Source of the DNA: Chloroflexota bacterium
GTDB lineage: Bacteria; Chloroflexota; Dormibacteria; Dormibacterales; Dormibacteraceae
Reading direction: 5' to 3'
NCBI GenBank assembly: GCA_005883575.1
Contig: VBFH01000033.1
Coordinates: 1 to 64,000 of the forward strand
DNA: 64,000 nt
Shown: in pieces, positions 33,849 through 42,609 of the stretch
How positions within the stretch are numbered: position 1 is the stretch's first letter
Layout of the letters: each line of letters opens with the position of its first letter
Made by a program: the position numbers and the translations under genes
The notes under the pieces: generated by a model
What the model was told of the DNA's origin: nothing
What the model saw: the letters and a program-made list of their open reading frames with translations, nothing else
The model's database searches: none

Positions 33849-35492
33849 ATGCGCGTCGCCGAAGCCATCGGCCGCGCAGTCGCCCGGCTGGGGACCCGCG
33901 ATTTCTTCGGACTGGTCGGCAGCGGCAATTTCCACCTGGCCAATGAGATGCAGGCGAGCGGGATGCGTTACGTCGGCGCACGCCATGAGACCGGAGCGGT
34001 CACGATGGCCGACGCTTACGCCCGGGCGTCGGGACGGCTGGGCGTCTGTACGGTTCACCAGGGGCCCGGTGTGACCAACGCCTTGACGGGCCTGACAGAA
34101 GCTGCGAAGACGCGCACACCACTCCTGCTGCTGGCCGCCGAAGCTACTGCCCCGCTCTCCAATTTCTTTATCGATGAAGAAGGAGCGGCCAAGGTGGCGG
34201 GCGCTGTCCACCGACGGCTGAGCTCGCCTGCTGCGGCCGTCAAGGAGATTGCGGACGCTGCCCGGATTGCGGTCGGCGAACGCAGGACAGTCCTCATCTC
34301 GCTGCCGCTCGAGGTGCAAGCAGGCGAGTGCGAACCGCCCGACGGCCTGGAAGAGCCCGCACCGCCTGAGGCCAAGGCAGCGCCGGCTACCGACGTCGAA
34401 ACTCTGGCCCGGTGGCTGGAGACTGCCGAGCGCCCGTTGCTGTTGGCTGGTCGCGGTGCCGTTTTGTCTTCGGCGCGCGAACCGCTCGAGCGCCTGGCCG
34501 ATCAGACCGGCGCGCTGCTCGCGACGACGGCTGTCGCCGATGGGCTCTTCGCCGGAAATCCCTGGTACATAGGGATCAGCGGCGGATTTGCGTCGCCGGT
34601 TGGGGCGGAGCTCATCGCGGCGTCCGACCTGGTCGTCGCCTTCGGCGCTTCGCTCAACATGTGGACCACGCGGCGTGGGCGTCTGATCGGGCCGGGAGCG
34701 AAGGTCGCTCAAGTGGACCTCGAGGCGAATGCCCTTGGCGCGCACCGCGCTGTGGAGCTGGGGCTGGTCGGTGACGTCGCTGCGACGGCGCGGGCGCTGT
34801 GCGCCGCCTTGGGATCGCACCGCTCGGATCCCTCGCATCGGTGGCGAAGCGATGGACTGGCGGAAAGGATCCGCCATGCCGGCTGGCGCGAGCAGGAGTT
34901 CGAGGACCTCTCGGGCGGCGGTCGCATCGATCCAAGGACCTTGACGATCGCGCTGCATGGACTTCTGCCGCAAATGCGCATGCTCGCCGTCGACTCGGGC
35001 CACTTCATGGGCTGGGCGCCCATGTTCATGGATGTTCCGGACGGCCGATCCTTTGTCTTCACGCAGTCTTTCATGTCGATTGGACTTGGGATGGCCACGG
35101 GGATCGGGGCGGCGATAGCTCGACCCGACCGCCTGACCGTGGTCGCGCTGGGGGACGGCGGCGCTTTGATGGGGCTACCGGAGCTCGAGACTCTGGGACG
35201 GCTTGGGCTTGATGCGCTGGTTGTGGTCTACAACGATGCTTCCTATGCAGCCGAAGTTCACCATTTCGCGCATGAGCAGCCGCGCATGGATACGGTGCGA
35301 TTCCCGGAAACCGACTTCGCGTCGCTCGCGAGAGCAGTGGGGATGGAGGCGGCGACTGTTCGGAGCCTGGACGATATGGAGGTCGTTCGCGACTGGTTGA
35401 ATCATGGCCGGCCCAAGCCCTTGCTCCTGGACGCCAAGGTGGTGCCGACGGTTGTTGCAGAGTGGCTGGAGGAGGCGTTCCGGGGCCACTAA
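33849..35492 (+). CDS. Thiamine-diphosphate-dependent enzyme (acetolactate synthase/benzoylformate decarboxylase-like)
   Basis: 547 aa with the three-domain ThDP layout: N-terminal PYR domain with the catalytic Glu in RYVGARHETGAVTMADAYAR, a central domain (about 180-310, LLLAGRGAVLSSAREPLERL), and C-terminal PP domain with the GDG...N motif VVALGDGGALMGLPELETLG to VVVYNDASY. It decarboxylates 2-oxoacids or splits C-C bonds; a small regulatory subunit is not present, so acetolactate synthase is less likely. Operon partner of the oxidase and cyclase-type hydrolase. Confidence 0.85.
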   Translation: MRVAEAIGRAVARLGTRDFFGLVGSGNFHLANEMQASGMRYVGARHETGAVTMADAYARASGRLGVCTVHQGPGVTNALTGLTEAAKTRTPLLLLAAEATAPLSNFFIDEEGAAKVAGAVHRRLSSPAAAVKEIADAARIAVGERRTVLISLPLEVQAGECEPPDGLEEPAPPEAKAAPATDVETLARWLETAERPLLLAGRGAVLSSAREPLERLADQTGALLATTAVADGLFAGNPWYIGISGGFASPVGAELIAASDLVVAFGASLNMWTTRRGRLIGPGAKVAQVDLEANALGAHRAVELGLVGDVAATARALCAALGSHRSDPSHRWRSDGLAERIRHAGWREQEFEDLSGGGRIDPRTLTIALHGLLPQMRMLAVDSGHFMGWAPMFMDVPDGRSFVFTQSFMSIGLGMATGIGAAIARPDRLTVVALGDGGALMGLPELETLGRLGLDALVVVYNDASYAAEVHHFAHEQPRMDTVRFPETDFASLARAVGMEAATVRSLDDMEVVRDWLNHGRPKPLLLDAKVVPTVVAEWLEEAFRGH

Positions 35493-35775
35493 CACGATCC
35501 GTTGCGCGGTTGGGCCTCTCGATACAGCGCTAAGCGGCCCGCTCTCCCCCACCGGGTAGCGGTCCGTCCTCCTGTGCCGCGCCCATCTCTCACTGTGACC
35601 CCACTTTCAGCACGGGTCAAGTGCCGCCTGCCAGGTCGGCGCTGCGCCCGAGAACTTCGTACTGTTTGGGCTGGGTTGGCCGGGCTCGGTGTCCTTCTAG
35701 TTCGGTCGGAGCATGCGCTCGGGAAAGATGCCCGCACCTCCGTCGGGATCGCCTAGATCACCCGTGGATGGCGAA
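35493..35775. other. Intergenic region without recognised gene
   Basis: About 280 bp after the ThDP gene. The open frames here are low in likely coding character and match no family that can be named. No promoter, terminator or repeat stands out. Confidence 0.4.
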
Positions 35776-36810
35776 ATGGAAGGTGATCGTGGGCAGGCCC
35801 GCAGCGAGGTCGGCGTGGCGGATCCATCTCTAGATCTGCGGCGTGCTCGTCACTACCGGCTCTTTTTCGGGCTGGCCGCTGCGGTGAGCGCCGCGTTCGC
35901 GATCTGGGCAGGGCTCTTTCCGTCCAACGTCCTCGACGTCTTCCAGGTAGACCGCCCCGCCTACTCGATTCTCCTCCGCGGCCTGGGCCTCGTCGACGGT
36001 CTGCTCGCCGTCGGCTACGCGTACGCCGCATTCAATTTGCGAAGAGCAAAACCATTCATCGCGATCGGGCTCGCGGTCAGGGTGATCGGTCCGGTCGCCT
36101 GGGTGCTCGCGGTGGCCGGCGGCCAGCTGACGGCGCGCACCTTCACGCTCGTCATCTTCCTCGATCTGGTCTGGTGGATTCCCTTCGCGCTTTTCCTGCT
36201 CGAGGGAACCCGTGGCGGCGAATCCCTTCGCGCGCTCGCGCCGTACGCGTGCGCCGTGCTCAACCTGACGGCCGCGGGGGCTCTCCTGCTTGTCCTTCGG
36301 CCTGGCACCGAGGTCGTGCCCGATCCAGCCAGCCGCATCCAATACATAACCAACAACGAGCTCCTCTGGCGAGCCGGTTGGGTCTGCTGGATCGCGGCCG
36401 CCCTCAGCCTGCTCGCCTTCTACGCGTGGTGGGCTGCTCGCGTGCCGGCCTGGGGTTGGGGAGTTGCAGCCCTCGCGATCGCTTCGGTCGGTCTTCTGTT
36501 CGACCTGACCGCAGAATCTCTGCTGATCGCCTGGCTGCCCAAGGACTACGCCACCGTCGCACCCGCAACAAGCTTGCTGACCGGCGGTCCTGGCAACGGC
36601 CTCTATACGGTGGCGGGCGCTTTGCTTACCCTCGCCACCCCAGGACTAAGGGGTTGGTTTGCGACCTGGACTTGGACCATCTGGGCGGCAGGGTTCGGGC
36701 TCTCAGCGTTCACCCTCGCGGGTAACTTCCTGGGCGTCGCCGTCTGCTCGGGCGTGCTCTTCGCACTGTTTTGCCCCTGGGCGGCGGTGATGGGTCGCAA
36801 GCAGGCTTGA
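35776..36810 (+). CDS. Polytopic membrane protein of unknown function
   Basis: 344 aa from the ATG at 35776; a GTG at 35815 is another good start. About nine or ten hydrophobic segments are visible, for example LFFGLAAAVSAAFAIWAGLF, PFIAIGLAVRVIGPVAWVLA, AGWVCWIAAALSLLAFYAWW and WTWTIWAAGFGLSAFTLAGN. No family was recognised. The last codons overlap the TTG start of the next gene, so the two are probably translated together. Confidence 0.7.
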   Translation: MEGDRGQARSEVGVADPSLDLRRARHYRLFFGLAAAVSAAFAIWAGLFPSNVLDVFQVDRPAYSILLRGLGLVDGLLAVGYAYAAFNLRRAKPFIAIGLAVRVIGPVAWVLAVAGGQLTARTFTLVIFLDLVWWIPFALFLLEGTRGGESLRALAPYACAVLNLTAAGALLLVLRPGTEVVPDPASRIQYITNNELLWRAGWVCWIAAALSLLAFYAWWAARVPAWGWGVAALAIASVGLLFDLTAESLLIAWLPKDYATVAPATSLLTGGPGNGLYTVAGALLTLATPGLRGWFATWTWTIWAAGFGLSAFTLAGNFLGVAVCSGVLFALFCPWAAVMGRKQA

Positions 36811-37811
36811 GGCGGATCGTGCTGCTCGGTGGCAGCGGCTTTTTCGGCTCGGCGATTGCAGAAGCCTTGCGTGCGAGAGGAATCGAAGCGCGCACCCCGT
36901 CGCACGCTCAGGTGGACGTCGAAAAGAGTGACGCCCTGCAGTCGAGCCTCCATCCAGGTGACGTCGTCATCGACGCAGCCGGCCCGTTTCACCAACGCAC
37001 AACGACGCTGCTGGAGGTCGCGATCAAGCGCGGATTCGACGTCATCGACCTCTCCGACAACCTCGACTACGCGCTGATGGTCCACGCCATGGACGAGCGC
37101 CTGAAAGCCGCGGACGTCCGAGTTTTCACCTCCTGCAGCGCAGTTTCGGCCGTGACCGCCGCGGCCGTTCGCACGAGCGATATTCGACAGCCGATTGGAG
37201 TCTCGGTTTGCCTCTTGCCCGCCAGCCGCCACACCGCGAGCTCAGGTACCGCCGCTTCGCTGCTCCGCTCGTTGAGCCGCCCGATTCTTGAACTTCGCGA
37301 CGGCCATCTGACCGCCGCAACTGGTTGGAGCCGGTCACGAGTCTTCCGTCTTGCGCAAGGTGGCCGCGAGGTGCGTGGATACCTGGCTGAAAGCGCCGAC
37401 GCGGTCACATTGCCCCGTGCGTGGCCCAGCTTGCGCGACGTTGAGTTCTTCGTCGATACCCAGGTCTTCGGGTTGAACCGCACTGTGGCGATGGCGCTGC
37501 GACTCCCCGGCTCCGGGAGAATGCTTGAATACCTCGCACTCCTTGGGCTTCCTCTTGCCCGCCTGGCGGGCTCGCGCTTCGGCGGCTACATCATTGAGGT
37601 GGTTGCCGGCGACTCTCGTGTGGCAAAGACAGCGCTGGTGGCGCGGCGTGGCAGCTACCTAACCGCCGTTCTCCCGGCAACGCTCACAGCCAGGTCGTTG
37701 GCCGGTGGCGATTCACCGCCTCCAGGTGTCGTGCCAGCCGACCGCCATTGCGACCCTGACGAGCTCTTCGTCGAGCTCCGCAAGCTCGAGGTCGAGATCC
37801 ACCAGTACTAG
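36807..37811 (+). CDS. Saccharopine-dehydrogenase-like NAD(P)-binding protein
   Basis: 334 aa from a TTG overlapping the membrane-protein stop (TTGA). The N-terminal Rossmann motif is RRIVLLGGSGFFGSAIAEAL, then HPGDVVIDAAGPFHQRTTTL and VIDLSDNLDYALMVHAMDE, the pattern of saccharopine dehydrogenase-like and trans-enoyl reductase-like proteins. A catalytic role is unassigned. Its 3' end abuts an ATPase gene relic on the other strand, and the boundary may mark an old rearrangement. Confidence 0.72.
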   Translation: MRRIVLLGGSGFFGSAIAEALRARGIEARTPSHAQVDVEKSDALQSSLHPGDVVIDAAGPFHQRTTTLLEVAIKRGFDVIDLSDNLDYALMVHAMDERLKAADVRVFTSCSAVSAVTAAAVRTSDIRQPIGVSVCLLPASRHTASSGTAASLLRSLSRPILELRDGHLTAATGWSRSRVFRLAQGGREVRGYLAESADAVTLPRAWPSLRDVEFFVDTQVFGLNRTVAMALRLPGSGRMLEYLALLGLPLARLAGSRFGGYIIEVVAGDSRVAKTALVARRGSYLTAVLPATLTARSLAGGDSPPPGVVPADRHCDPDELFVELRKLEVEIHQY

Positions 37812-37829
37812 GCGCTGCTCTCGACGGAC

Positions 37830-38052
37830 GGCGAATTCGTTTCGCGCGTCTGAACGAGCCGTCGACGATATATACCGAGACGATTTCATCGCGTTCTTGC
37901 AAGCGGCGCGCTGCCTCAAGAGCCAGTCGGGTCTTTCCGATGCCACCCGGGCCGGTCAGGGTGATCAAACGTGAGCGACGTTCGGCGACCAGCACCTCCG
38001 CGATCTCGTTCTCGCGGCCGATGAAGCTCGTGGGCTGATCCGGAAAACTCAT
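37830..38052 (-). pseudogene. Truncated ATPase relic (AfsR/LuxR-type NB-ARC N-terminus)
   Basis: On the minus strand, from an ATG at 38052, MSFPDQPTSFIGRENEIAEV then RLITLTGPGGIGKTRLALEA is the canonical start of a predicted ATPase domain as found in AfsR/SARP and LuxR-type regulators, including the Walker A GPGGIGKT. After about 65 residues the match is lost and the frame runs into low-complexity sequence that overlaps the saccharopine-like gene end. Full-length relatives have several hundred further residues, so this is a remnant, not a gene. Confidence 0.7.
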
Positions 38053-38210
38053 AACCCGCCACCCGGGAGCTGGGCGATTCGGCTGGACGCGCCCCAGCGC
38101 CACTAATCATGCACCACCGGCAGGGGCCGCGCAGTTTCAGCGCTTGAACCGATCGGCGACGCTTCGGCGCAGCCCCACACCTCTATTCCGGCGATACGTT
38201 CAGGCCGATT

Positions 38211-38246
38211 TTTGAGACCGACTTTGAGACCGAACTGAGACTGCGC
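38211..38246. repeat. Short 12-bp direct repeats upstream of a hypothetical gene
   Basis: Two near-identical 12-bp units (TTTGAGACCGAC and TTTGAGACCGAA) and a degenerate third (CTGAGACTGCGC) lie in tandem about 65-100 bp before the ATG at 38309. Period-12 repeats of this sort can be operator sites; nothing links them to a known regulator. Confidence 0.4.
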
Positions 38247-38308
38247 CTGAAACGCACAGCTCCCAGAATCACTCCCATGACAAGCCGACTCTCGCTAACG
38301 GCAGACCG

Positions 38309-38983
38309 ATGAGGCACGTCGCCGGCCCCAACCGCGGCCGTGTCCTTGGGCTGCTGGCCGTGGCTGTCATCGTGGTGTCCGGTCTTGTTGGCGGTGCCGC
38401 CTGGATCGCCTGGCAAGTCATCGACAACATTGATGCTCCAGGTCCGGGAGCGACTGGCAGCGGCCCATGCGGACCTGCCGACTCGGTCAACATCAAACTG
38501 ATATTCGGTGACGGACGTGTGGTCCATGCGTGCACCAGGGATCGTCCTGCGTGTCCAAACCAGACTATTACCGGCACCCTCAACGGACAGAGTCAGACGA
38601 CGAGGTCGCAGTTCCGCCTTAACAATCAGCTTCGAAGTTCCTCTCGGCGCTATATGTTCTTGGTTGGATTTGACATTCCTTTTGGGCCGGAAATGCCCGA
38701 GAGGATTCTTCAGATCAATCCTCAGTCATTCATGCCCGATACCTCCCAATCGGAACCTGGCATCTTGAGCGCTGCGCACGCGGAAATCCAGATGACGCCG
38801 CGCGATCCGATCGGGGATGCCTACACTCCGGGGGCGGGGACGCTCACCGTGTCTTCCGCCCACGGGATAGTTCGCGGACACATCAACGCCACCTTCGATC
38901 AGGGTTCGCGTCCGGATCGGCCCGAGGCTAAGACGCACGTGGGGCCGGCAAGTCTTACAGGCGATTTCACCTGCATCAGGTAG
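38309..38983 (+). CDS. Hypothetical membrane-anchored extracellular protein
   Basis: 224 aa. One N-terminal membrane helix (VLGLLAVAVIVVSGLVGGAA, about residues 12-32) is followed by a predicted extracellular region with cysteines (PCGPADS, HACTRD, PACPNQ and a C-terminal DFTCIR) that could form disulfides. No family was recognised. It is a stand-alone plus-strand gene behind a set of short direct repeats. Confidence 0.6.
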   Translation: MRHVAGPNRGRVLGLLAVAVIVVSGLVGGAAWIAWQVIDNIDAPGPGATGSGPCGPADSVNIKLIFGDGRVVHACTRDRPACPNQTITGTLNGQSQTTRSQFRLNNQLRSSSRRYMFLVGFDIPFGPEMPERILQINPQSFMPDTSQSEPGILSAAHAEIQMTPRDPIGDAYTPGAGTLTVSSAHGIVRGHINATFDQGSRPDRPEAKTHVGPASLTGDFTCIR

Positions 38984-39070
38984 GCACAATGGGAGCTGGT
39001 TCCTTGCGCTTGTGCACAGGCTTGCGGGCCGCTGCGATCTAGCGATAGCCTTCGTCGAGAGAATTCAGCT

Positions 39071-39442
39071 GTGCCTGACGCGATGGCGCCAGACGGTTCA
39101 GAAATCTATTTCCGCGTGCTCGATGCGGAGCGGGCAAGCCTGGTCGAGGTCATCCTGGCGCCCGGGCGCACAAGCCGCCCGGTGCGTCACCGAACGGTTG
39201 AGGAGATCTGGTATTTCCTCGCCGGGTCAGGTGAGGTGTGGTTGCGGTCGCCCGACGGCGCCAACACGACACACCGACTGAGACAGGGGTCGACGGTGAC
39301 GATTCCTACAAATTGGGACTTTCAATTTCGTTCCGACGGTGTGGACCCGCTCAGGTTCCTGTGCTTCACCATACCGCCCTGGCCCGGCAACGATGAAGCG
39401 ATCTTGGTTTCCGAAGGCGGCCTTGGCCCGGCGAACGTTTGA
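39071..39442 (+). CDS. Small cupin-domain protein
   Basis: 123 aa from a GTG. The cupin pattern is PVRHRTVEEIWYFLAGSGEV (with H-x-x-x-E-E metal-ligand-like residues), VWLRSPDGANTTHRLRQGST and TIPTNWDFQFRSDG. It is a single conserved barrel as found in sugar isomerases, dioxygenases and sensors. Function is open. The Shine-Dalgarno is weak (GAGAGAA about 10 nt upstream). Confidence 0.72.
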   Translation: MPDAMAPDGSEIYFRVLDAERASLVEVILAPGRTSRPVRHRTVEEIWYFLAGSGEVWLRSPDGANTTHRLRQGSTVTIPTNWDFQFRSDGVDPLRFLCFTIPPWPGNDEAILVSEGGLGPANV

Positions 39443-39526
39443 TTCGCGGAAATCGACCGATCCCGTGAAATTCGCATGGGAACTGCGTAGGGCGTGGGGC
39501 GTTTCTATTTAGTTGGAGGTGCGCTG

Positions 39527-39952
39527 ATGGATTTGGCGACCCTTGCAGTCGACGTCGTGATCGCCCTGTGGATAACCGCCGTCATCGTGGCGGTGGCGCG
39601 CGCATGGCAGTCCCGCATGCCGCGACTCGCTCCTCTGGCTCCCGAAGCACAAGGCCGTTATCGGCAGGCCTGGGAGAATGTCATGGCGCGATTCATATCC
39701 GCACCGCGAGAATCAGTTCGGCAGGCCGACTCCTTGGTGACTTCCGTGCTGCGTGACAGAGGTCATCCTCTCGACTACGAGCGGCTTCCACGCCAGATGA
39801 TCGAGGCTCGCCGCAAGACGATCGACGGCGAGGAGCGCGGCCAGACGGAGCCACTCCGCCAGGCTCTGCTTGCTTACCGCGCCGTCTTCGAGCAGGCACT
39901 GGGCGGCCGCGGCCGGGAAAAGGCACCGGATCGCCGCCGGGAGATGGCCTGA
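39527..39952 (+). CDS. Small single-pass membrane protein of unknown function
   Basis: 141 aa from the ATG at 39527, chosen because GGAGG lies 9 nt upstream. An N-terminal helix (LAVDVVIALWITAVIVAVAR) is followed by a charged soluble domain (VMARFISAPRESVRQADSLV, RQMIEARRKTIDGEERGQTE). A similar layout occurs in actinobacterial secreted or anchored proteins of unknown role. It converges with the DUF167 gene. Confidence 0.6.
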   Translation: MDLATLAVDVVIALWITAVIVAVARAWQSRMPRLAPLAPEAQGRYRQAWENVMARFISAPRESVRQADSLVTSVLRDRGHPLDYERLPRQMIEARRKTIDGEERGQTEPLRQALLAYRAVFEQALGGRGREKAPDRRREMA

Positions 39953-39968
39953 CCGCCGCTCTGGACGT

Positions 39969-40214
39969 CTAAGCAAAGCGACCCCGCACGCTGATCTCGT
40001 TGTCGACCTCGACGAGCTTCAGGCGGCTGTGCGCGCCCGAGCGCAGCCTGACCCTCGACTCCGGCACATCGAAAAGCTTGGCGACGGCCGCGAGCACTGC
40101 CTCGTTGGCGGCGCCCTCGACCGGCGGTGCGTTGACCCACAGCTCCAGCAGGCCGTCCTTCCATAAGGACCTGGTACGCGAGGCTCGCGGATGGACGCGG
40201 ACGCTGATCACCAC
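39969..40214 (-). CDS. DUF167 (YggU-type) small protein
   Basis: 81 aa. ISVRVHPRASRTRSLWKDGL, ELWVNAPPVEGAANEAVLAA and the segment SRVRLRSGAHSRLKLVEVD match the compact DUF167 fold of E. coli YggU. The role is unknown. It is encoded convergent with the small membrane protein and downstream of the strong hairpin at 40292-40325, suggesting its own promoter. Confidence 0.85.
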   Translation of the reverse strand: MVISVRVHPRASRTRSLWKDGLLELWVNAPPVEGAANEAVLAAVAKLFDVPESRVRLRSGAHSRLKLVEVDNEISVRGRFA

Positions 40215-40291
40215 GCCGCCTCAACGTCATGTGATGCCTCCGCTTCTCGATCTTCGCACCTTCCGAAGGCCTTAGCCATCGACCGCAAGAG

Positions 40292-40325
40292 GGTGAAGGG
40301 AGCGCGTCGGCGCTCCCTCGTCACC
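40292..40325 (-). terminator. Strong hairpin after the Tat-associated gene pair
   Basis: Plus-strand AGGGAGCGC-GTCG-GCGCTCCCT (40297-40318) is a perfect 9-bp stem with a 4-nt loop, extended by GGTGA/TCACC with a 2-nt bulge. It starts at the stop codon of the gene ending at 40325. There is no T-run, but stem strength and position fit a transcription end. Confidence 0.65.
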
Positions 40326-40759
40326 TACTCGTCGAAAAAGACGCCGTTGCGCTCTCGGCCGATAACGGAACGCACGTTTGTGGTGGTGTTCGCGGGGTCT
40401 GAGACGAAAGAAAAGCCAGGAGCTGTTGCTGACCATTCGATCTGCACGGCGCACAGACGGAACCTGCCGGTAAAACGGTGTACCGAGTCGGTCACGTTCA
40501 TGGGCTTCGCGATCGCTTGCCACCGCATTTCGAATGACACGCTGGCGGGGTCGCTCGGACCGTCAATCAATGCGTTGTGGAGGTCGTGGTAGTCCTCCTC
40601 ATCGAGGTCGTCCAGCGCCAGCGAGGCGGTGCCCTCCTCGAGTTTGACTTCTAGAGAGTCGCCTGCGACCGGCTGTGTCCAAAACAGGCCGCTTTCTCGG
40701 ATGCCAGGGTTGAAGTCGTGGACCTGGTTGGAGCCAACGGCTCCATTGAACAGGTCCAT
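40325..40759 (-). CDS. Hypothetical protein, partner of a Tat substrate
   Basis: 144 aa. Its ATG directly follows the stop of the Tat-signal gene (TGAATG), so the two are co-translated. No signal peptide or membrane helix is visible. Segments include DSLEVKLEEGTASLALDDLD and HRFTGRFRLCAVQIEWSATA. No family was recognised. It may form a complex with the upstream exported protein, since Tat can export a partner piggyback. Confidence 0.6.
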   Translation of the reverse strand: MDLFNGAVGSNQVHDFNPGIRESGLFWTQPVAGDSLEVKLEEGTASLALDDLDEEDYHDLHNALIDGPSDPASVSFEMRWQAIAKPMNVTDSVHRFTGRFRLCAVQIEWSATAPGFSFVSDPANTTTNVRSVIGRERNGVFFDE

Positions 40760-41206
40760 TCAAATGAAGGCGAAGGTTCCGTGGTGCTTGCGGCCGTCCT
40801 CGCCAATGTACAGGCCACTCATGAACCCGTTATCCACCTGGTAACTGAGCCGGGTCTGGGTGCCGGTAGCGAGGTCGGTGCCGGTGCCGGCGCCCGTGAC
40901 GCGACATATCCCCACCAGGCCGTTGAAGTCGGTGATCTCGGACGGCTCGTTAATCGGTCCTGGGCCGAAGACCGGAACGGGCGGGAAATGGTGGATTGGA
41001 ATCCCAAATGGCGCTACACCGCCGGGAATGGGACGCGGGAAAACAGTAGCCACTCCGTCGAAGGCCGCCTTGGCAACCTCGGGCAGCCACCAGCCCGCGG
41101 TGACGGCTGCACCACCCGCCAAGGCGGCGGAGCCAAGGAATGTCCGTCGGGTCATGGGCCGGACCCAGAAATGGGAGTGGCCAACGTGGCCGTGGCTCAA
41201 GTTCAT
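40760..41206 (-). CDS. Tat-exported hypothetical protein
   Basis: 148 aa from the ATG at 41206, placed 5 nt after AGGAGG. A twin-arginine signal is clear: MTRRTFLGSAALAGGAAVTA within the first 40 residues, preceded by a His-rich extension (SHGHVGHSHFW). The mature part contains FGPGPINEPSEITDFNGLVG, ICRVTGAGTGTDLATGTQTR and LYIGEDGRKHHGTFAFI, likely a small beta protein. Function unknown. Coupled to the downstream gene at 40759. Confidence 0.7.
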   Translation of the reverse strand: MNLSHGHVGHSHFWVRPMTRRTFLGSAALAGGAAVTAGWWLPEVAKAAFDGVATVFPRPIPGGVAPFGIPIHHFPPVPVFGPGPINEPSEITDFNGLVGICRVTGAGTGTDLATGTQTRLSYQVDNGFMSGLYIGEDGRKHHGTFAFI

Positions 41207-41301
41207 CCGCACCTCCTGCCGAAAATCGGCCTATTGCGCCTGTGAACAGCTGATGAGCCTGGATTCCTGGCGGGTATAGCACTCGCTTGCCTGCGCGTCA
41301 A

Positions 41302-41317
41302 TGGGCGTTCACGCCCA
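41302..41317. other. Perfect 7-bp inverted repeat between glycogen synthase and the Tat gene
   Basis: TGGGCGT and ACGCCCA are separated by 2 bp. It lies about 80 bp downstream of the glycogen-synthase stop and upstream of the Tat gene start, so it could act as a terminator or as an operator. There is no T-run. Confidence 0.3.
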
Positions 41318-41395
41318 CCTAGGAGACAAGCCATTCCGTCACCGCCGTCCGTCGTTTCGTAGCAAACAAAGGAGCCAAAAGGACAAGCCGAATAC

Positions 41396-42574
41396 CTACA
41401 TCAGGCGGTGGTACAGCTCGAGGGTCCGCGACGCGATGCTCGGCCACCCAAACCTCTCCAGCACACGCTGCCGTCCCGCCTTGCCCATCTTCGAGGCCCG
41501 GGCTGGATCACTCAACAACTCCTGGATCCGGGAGGCCAGCGTCGTGGTGAAGTCCTGGGGGTGATCGACGTCGTAATCGACCATGTAACCTGTCTCGCCT
41601 TCGACGACGATTTCCGGAATGCCGCCCACACGGGACGCAATCACCGCGCTCTCACAGGCCATCGCTTCGAGGAGCACCAGACCGAAAGGCTCATAGATCG
41701 ACGGGCACACGAACACCGTTGCACCCGAATGAAGGCGGATCAGATCATCGCGAGGCAGGAACCGGTTGATCCAGACCAAATTCCCTCGCTCGGTGCGAAC
41801 CCGTTCCGCCAGGGCGTCCACCTCGGCTCCGATCTCGGCAGTGTCGGGTGAGCTCGCCGCTATCACCAACTGAAATTGAGGATCGAGATCGAGAGCCGCG
41901 GCCAGAAGCAGCGGCAATCCTTTCTGTCTTGTGATCCGACCGTTGAAGAAAGCGTATGGGCGGCTCGGGTCGATGCCAAAGCGCGCGAGCGTTTCCAGCG
42001 ACGGTTCCGGCTTGTAGATCTCTGGGTCGATGCCGTTGTGGATTACGTGGATACGGTCCGGGTCCACTTTGGGATAGCAGTCGACGACGTCCTGGCGCAC
42101 TGCTCCCGAGACGGCGATAACGCCGTCCGCCGCTTCGATCGCGGTTCGCTCGCAGAACATCGACAACGCATAGCCACCGCCGAGCTGCTCCGCCTTCCAT
42201 GGTCTGAGCGGCTCCAGGCTGTGAACGGTCAGAACATGCGGAATCGACCACGTGAGCTTCGCCAGGTGGCCGCCGAGGTTCGCATACCACGTATGGCTGT
42301 GCACGATGCCGGCGCCTTTGACCCCAGCTGCCATCGCAAGGTTGATCGACATAGCCTGCAGCGCGGCCGCCTCTGGCTTCGGCTCCGATAGAGCCGTCCA
42401 GGGTTGATGGCTGATGACGCCTGGCTCATCTCGCGGTGCGCCCCAGCAGTGGACCGAAACGTCGGTGAGACGGCGCAGCTCACGGACGAGGTATTCGACG
42501 TGCGTGCCAGCACCTCCATAGACCTCAGGCGGATATTCACGCGTGAGCACGGCGACTCGAGGCGCTGCCATCAC
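41396..42574 (-). CDS. glgA: Glycogen synthase / alpha-maltose-1-phosphate synthase (GT4)
   Basis: 392 aa, GT-B fold. RVAVLTREYPPEVYGGAGTH, VEYLVRELRRLTDVSVHCWG and the nucleotide-binding NGRITRQKGLPLLLAAALDL are typical of the actinobacterial GlgA/GlgM type. EPFGLVLLEAMACESAVIAS carries the conserved Glu residues for donor binding, and GGIPEIVVEGETGYMV follows. It would transfer glucose from ADP-glucose to an alpha-glucan or to glucose-1-phosphate (maltose-1-phosphate route). No GlgE or GlgB gene is in the window. It is downstream of the GT2 gene in the same direction. Confidence 0.8.
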   Translation of the reverse strand: MMAAPRVAVLTREYPPEVYGGAGTHVEYLVRELRRLTDVSVHCWGAPRDEPGVISHQPWTALSEPKPEAAALQAMSINLAMAAGVKGAGIVHSHTWYANLGGHLAKLTWSIPHVLTVHSLEPLRPWKAEQLGGGYALSMFCERTAIEAADGVIAVSGAVRQDVVDCYPKVDPDRIHVIHNGIDPEIYKPEPSLETLARFGIDPSRPYAFFNGRITRQKGLPLLLAAALDLDPQFQLVIAASSPDTAEIGAEVDALAERVRTERGNLVWINRFLPRDDLIRLHSGATVFVCPSIYEPFGLVLLEAMACESAVIASRVGGIPEIVVEGETGYMVDYDVDHPQDFTTTLASRIQELLSDPARASKMGKAGRQRVLERFGWPSIASRTLELYHRLM

Positions 42575-42609
42575 CGCCAGTTTGGCATCAGGTCTGGCGC
42601 TCCCTCAGG

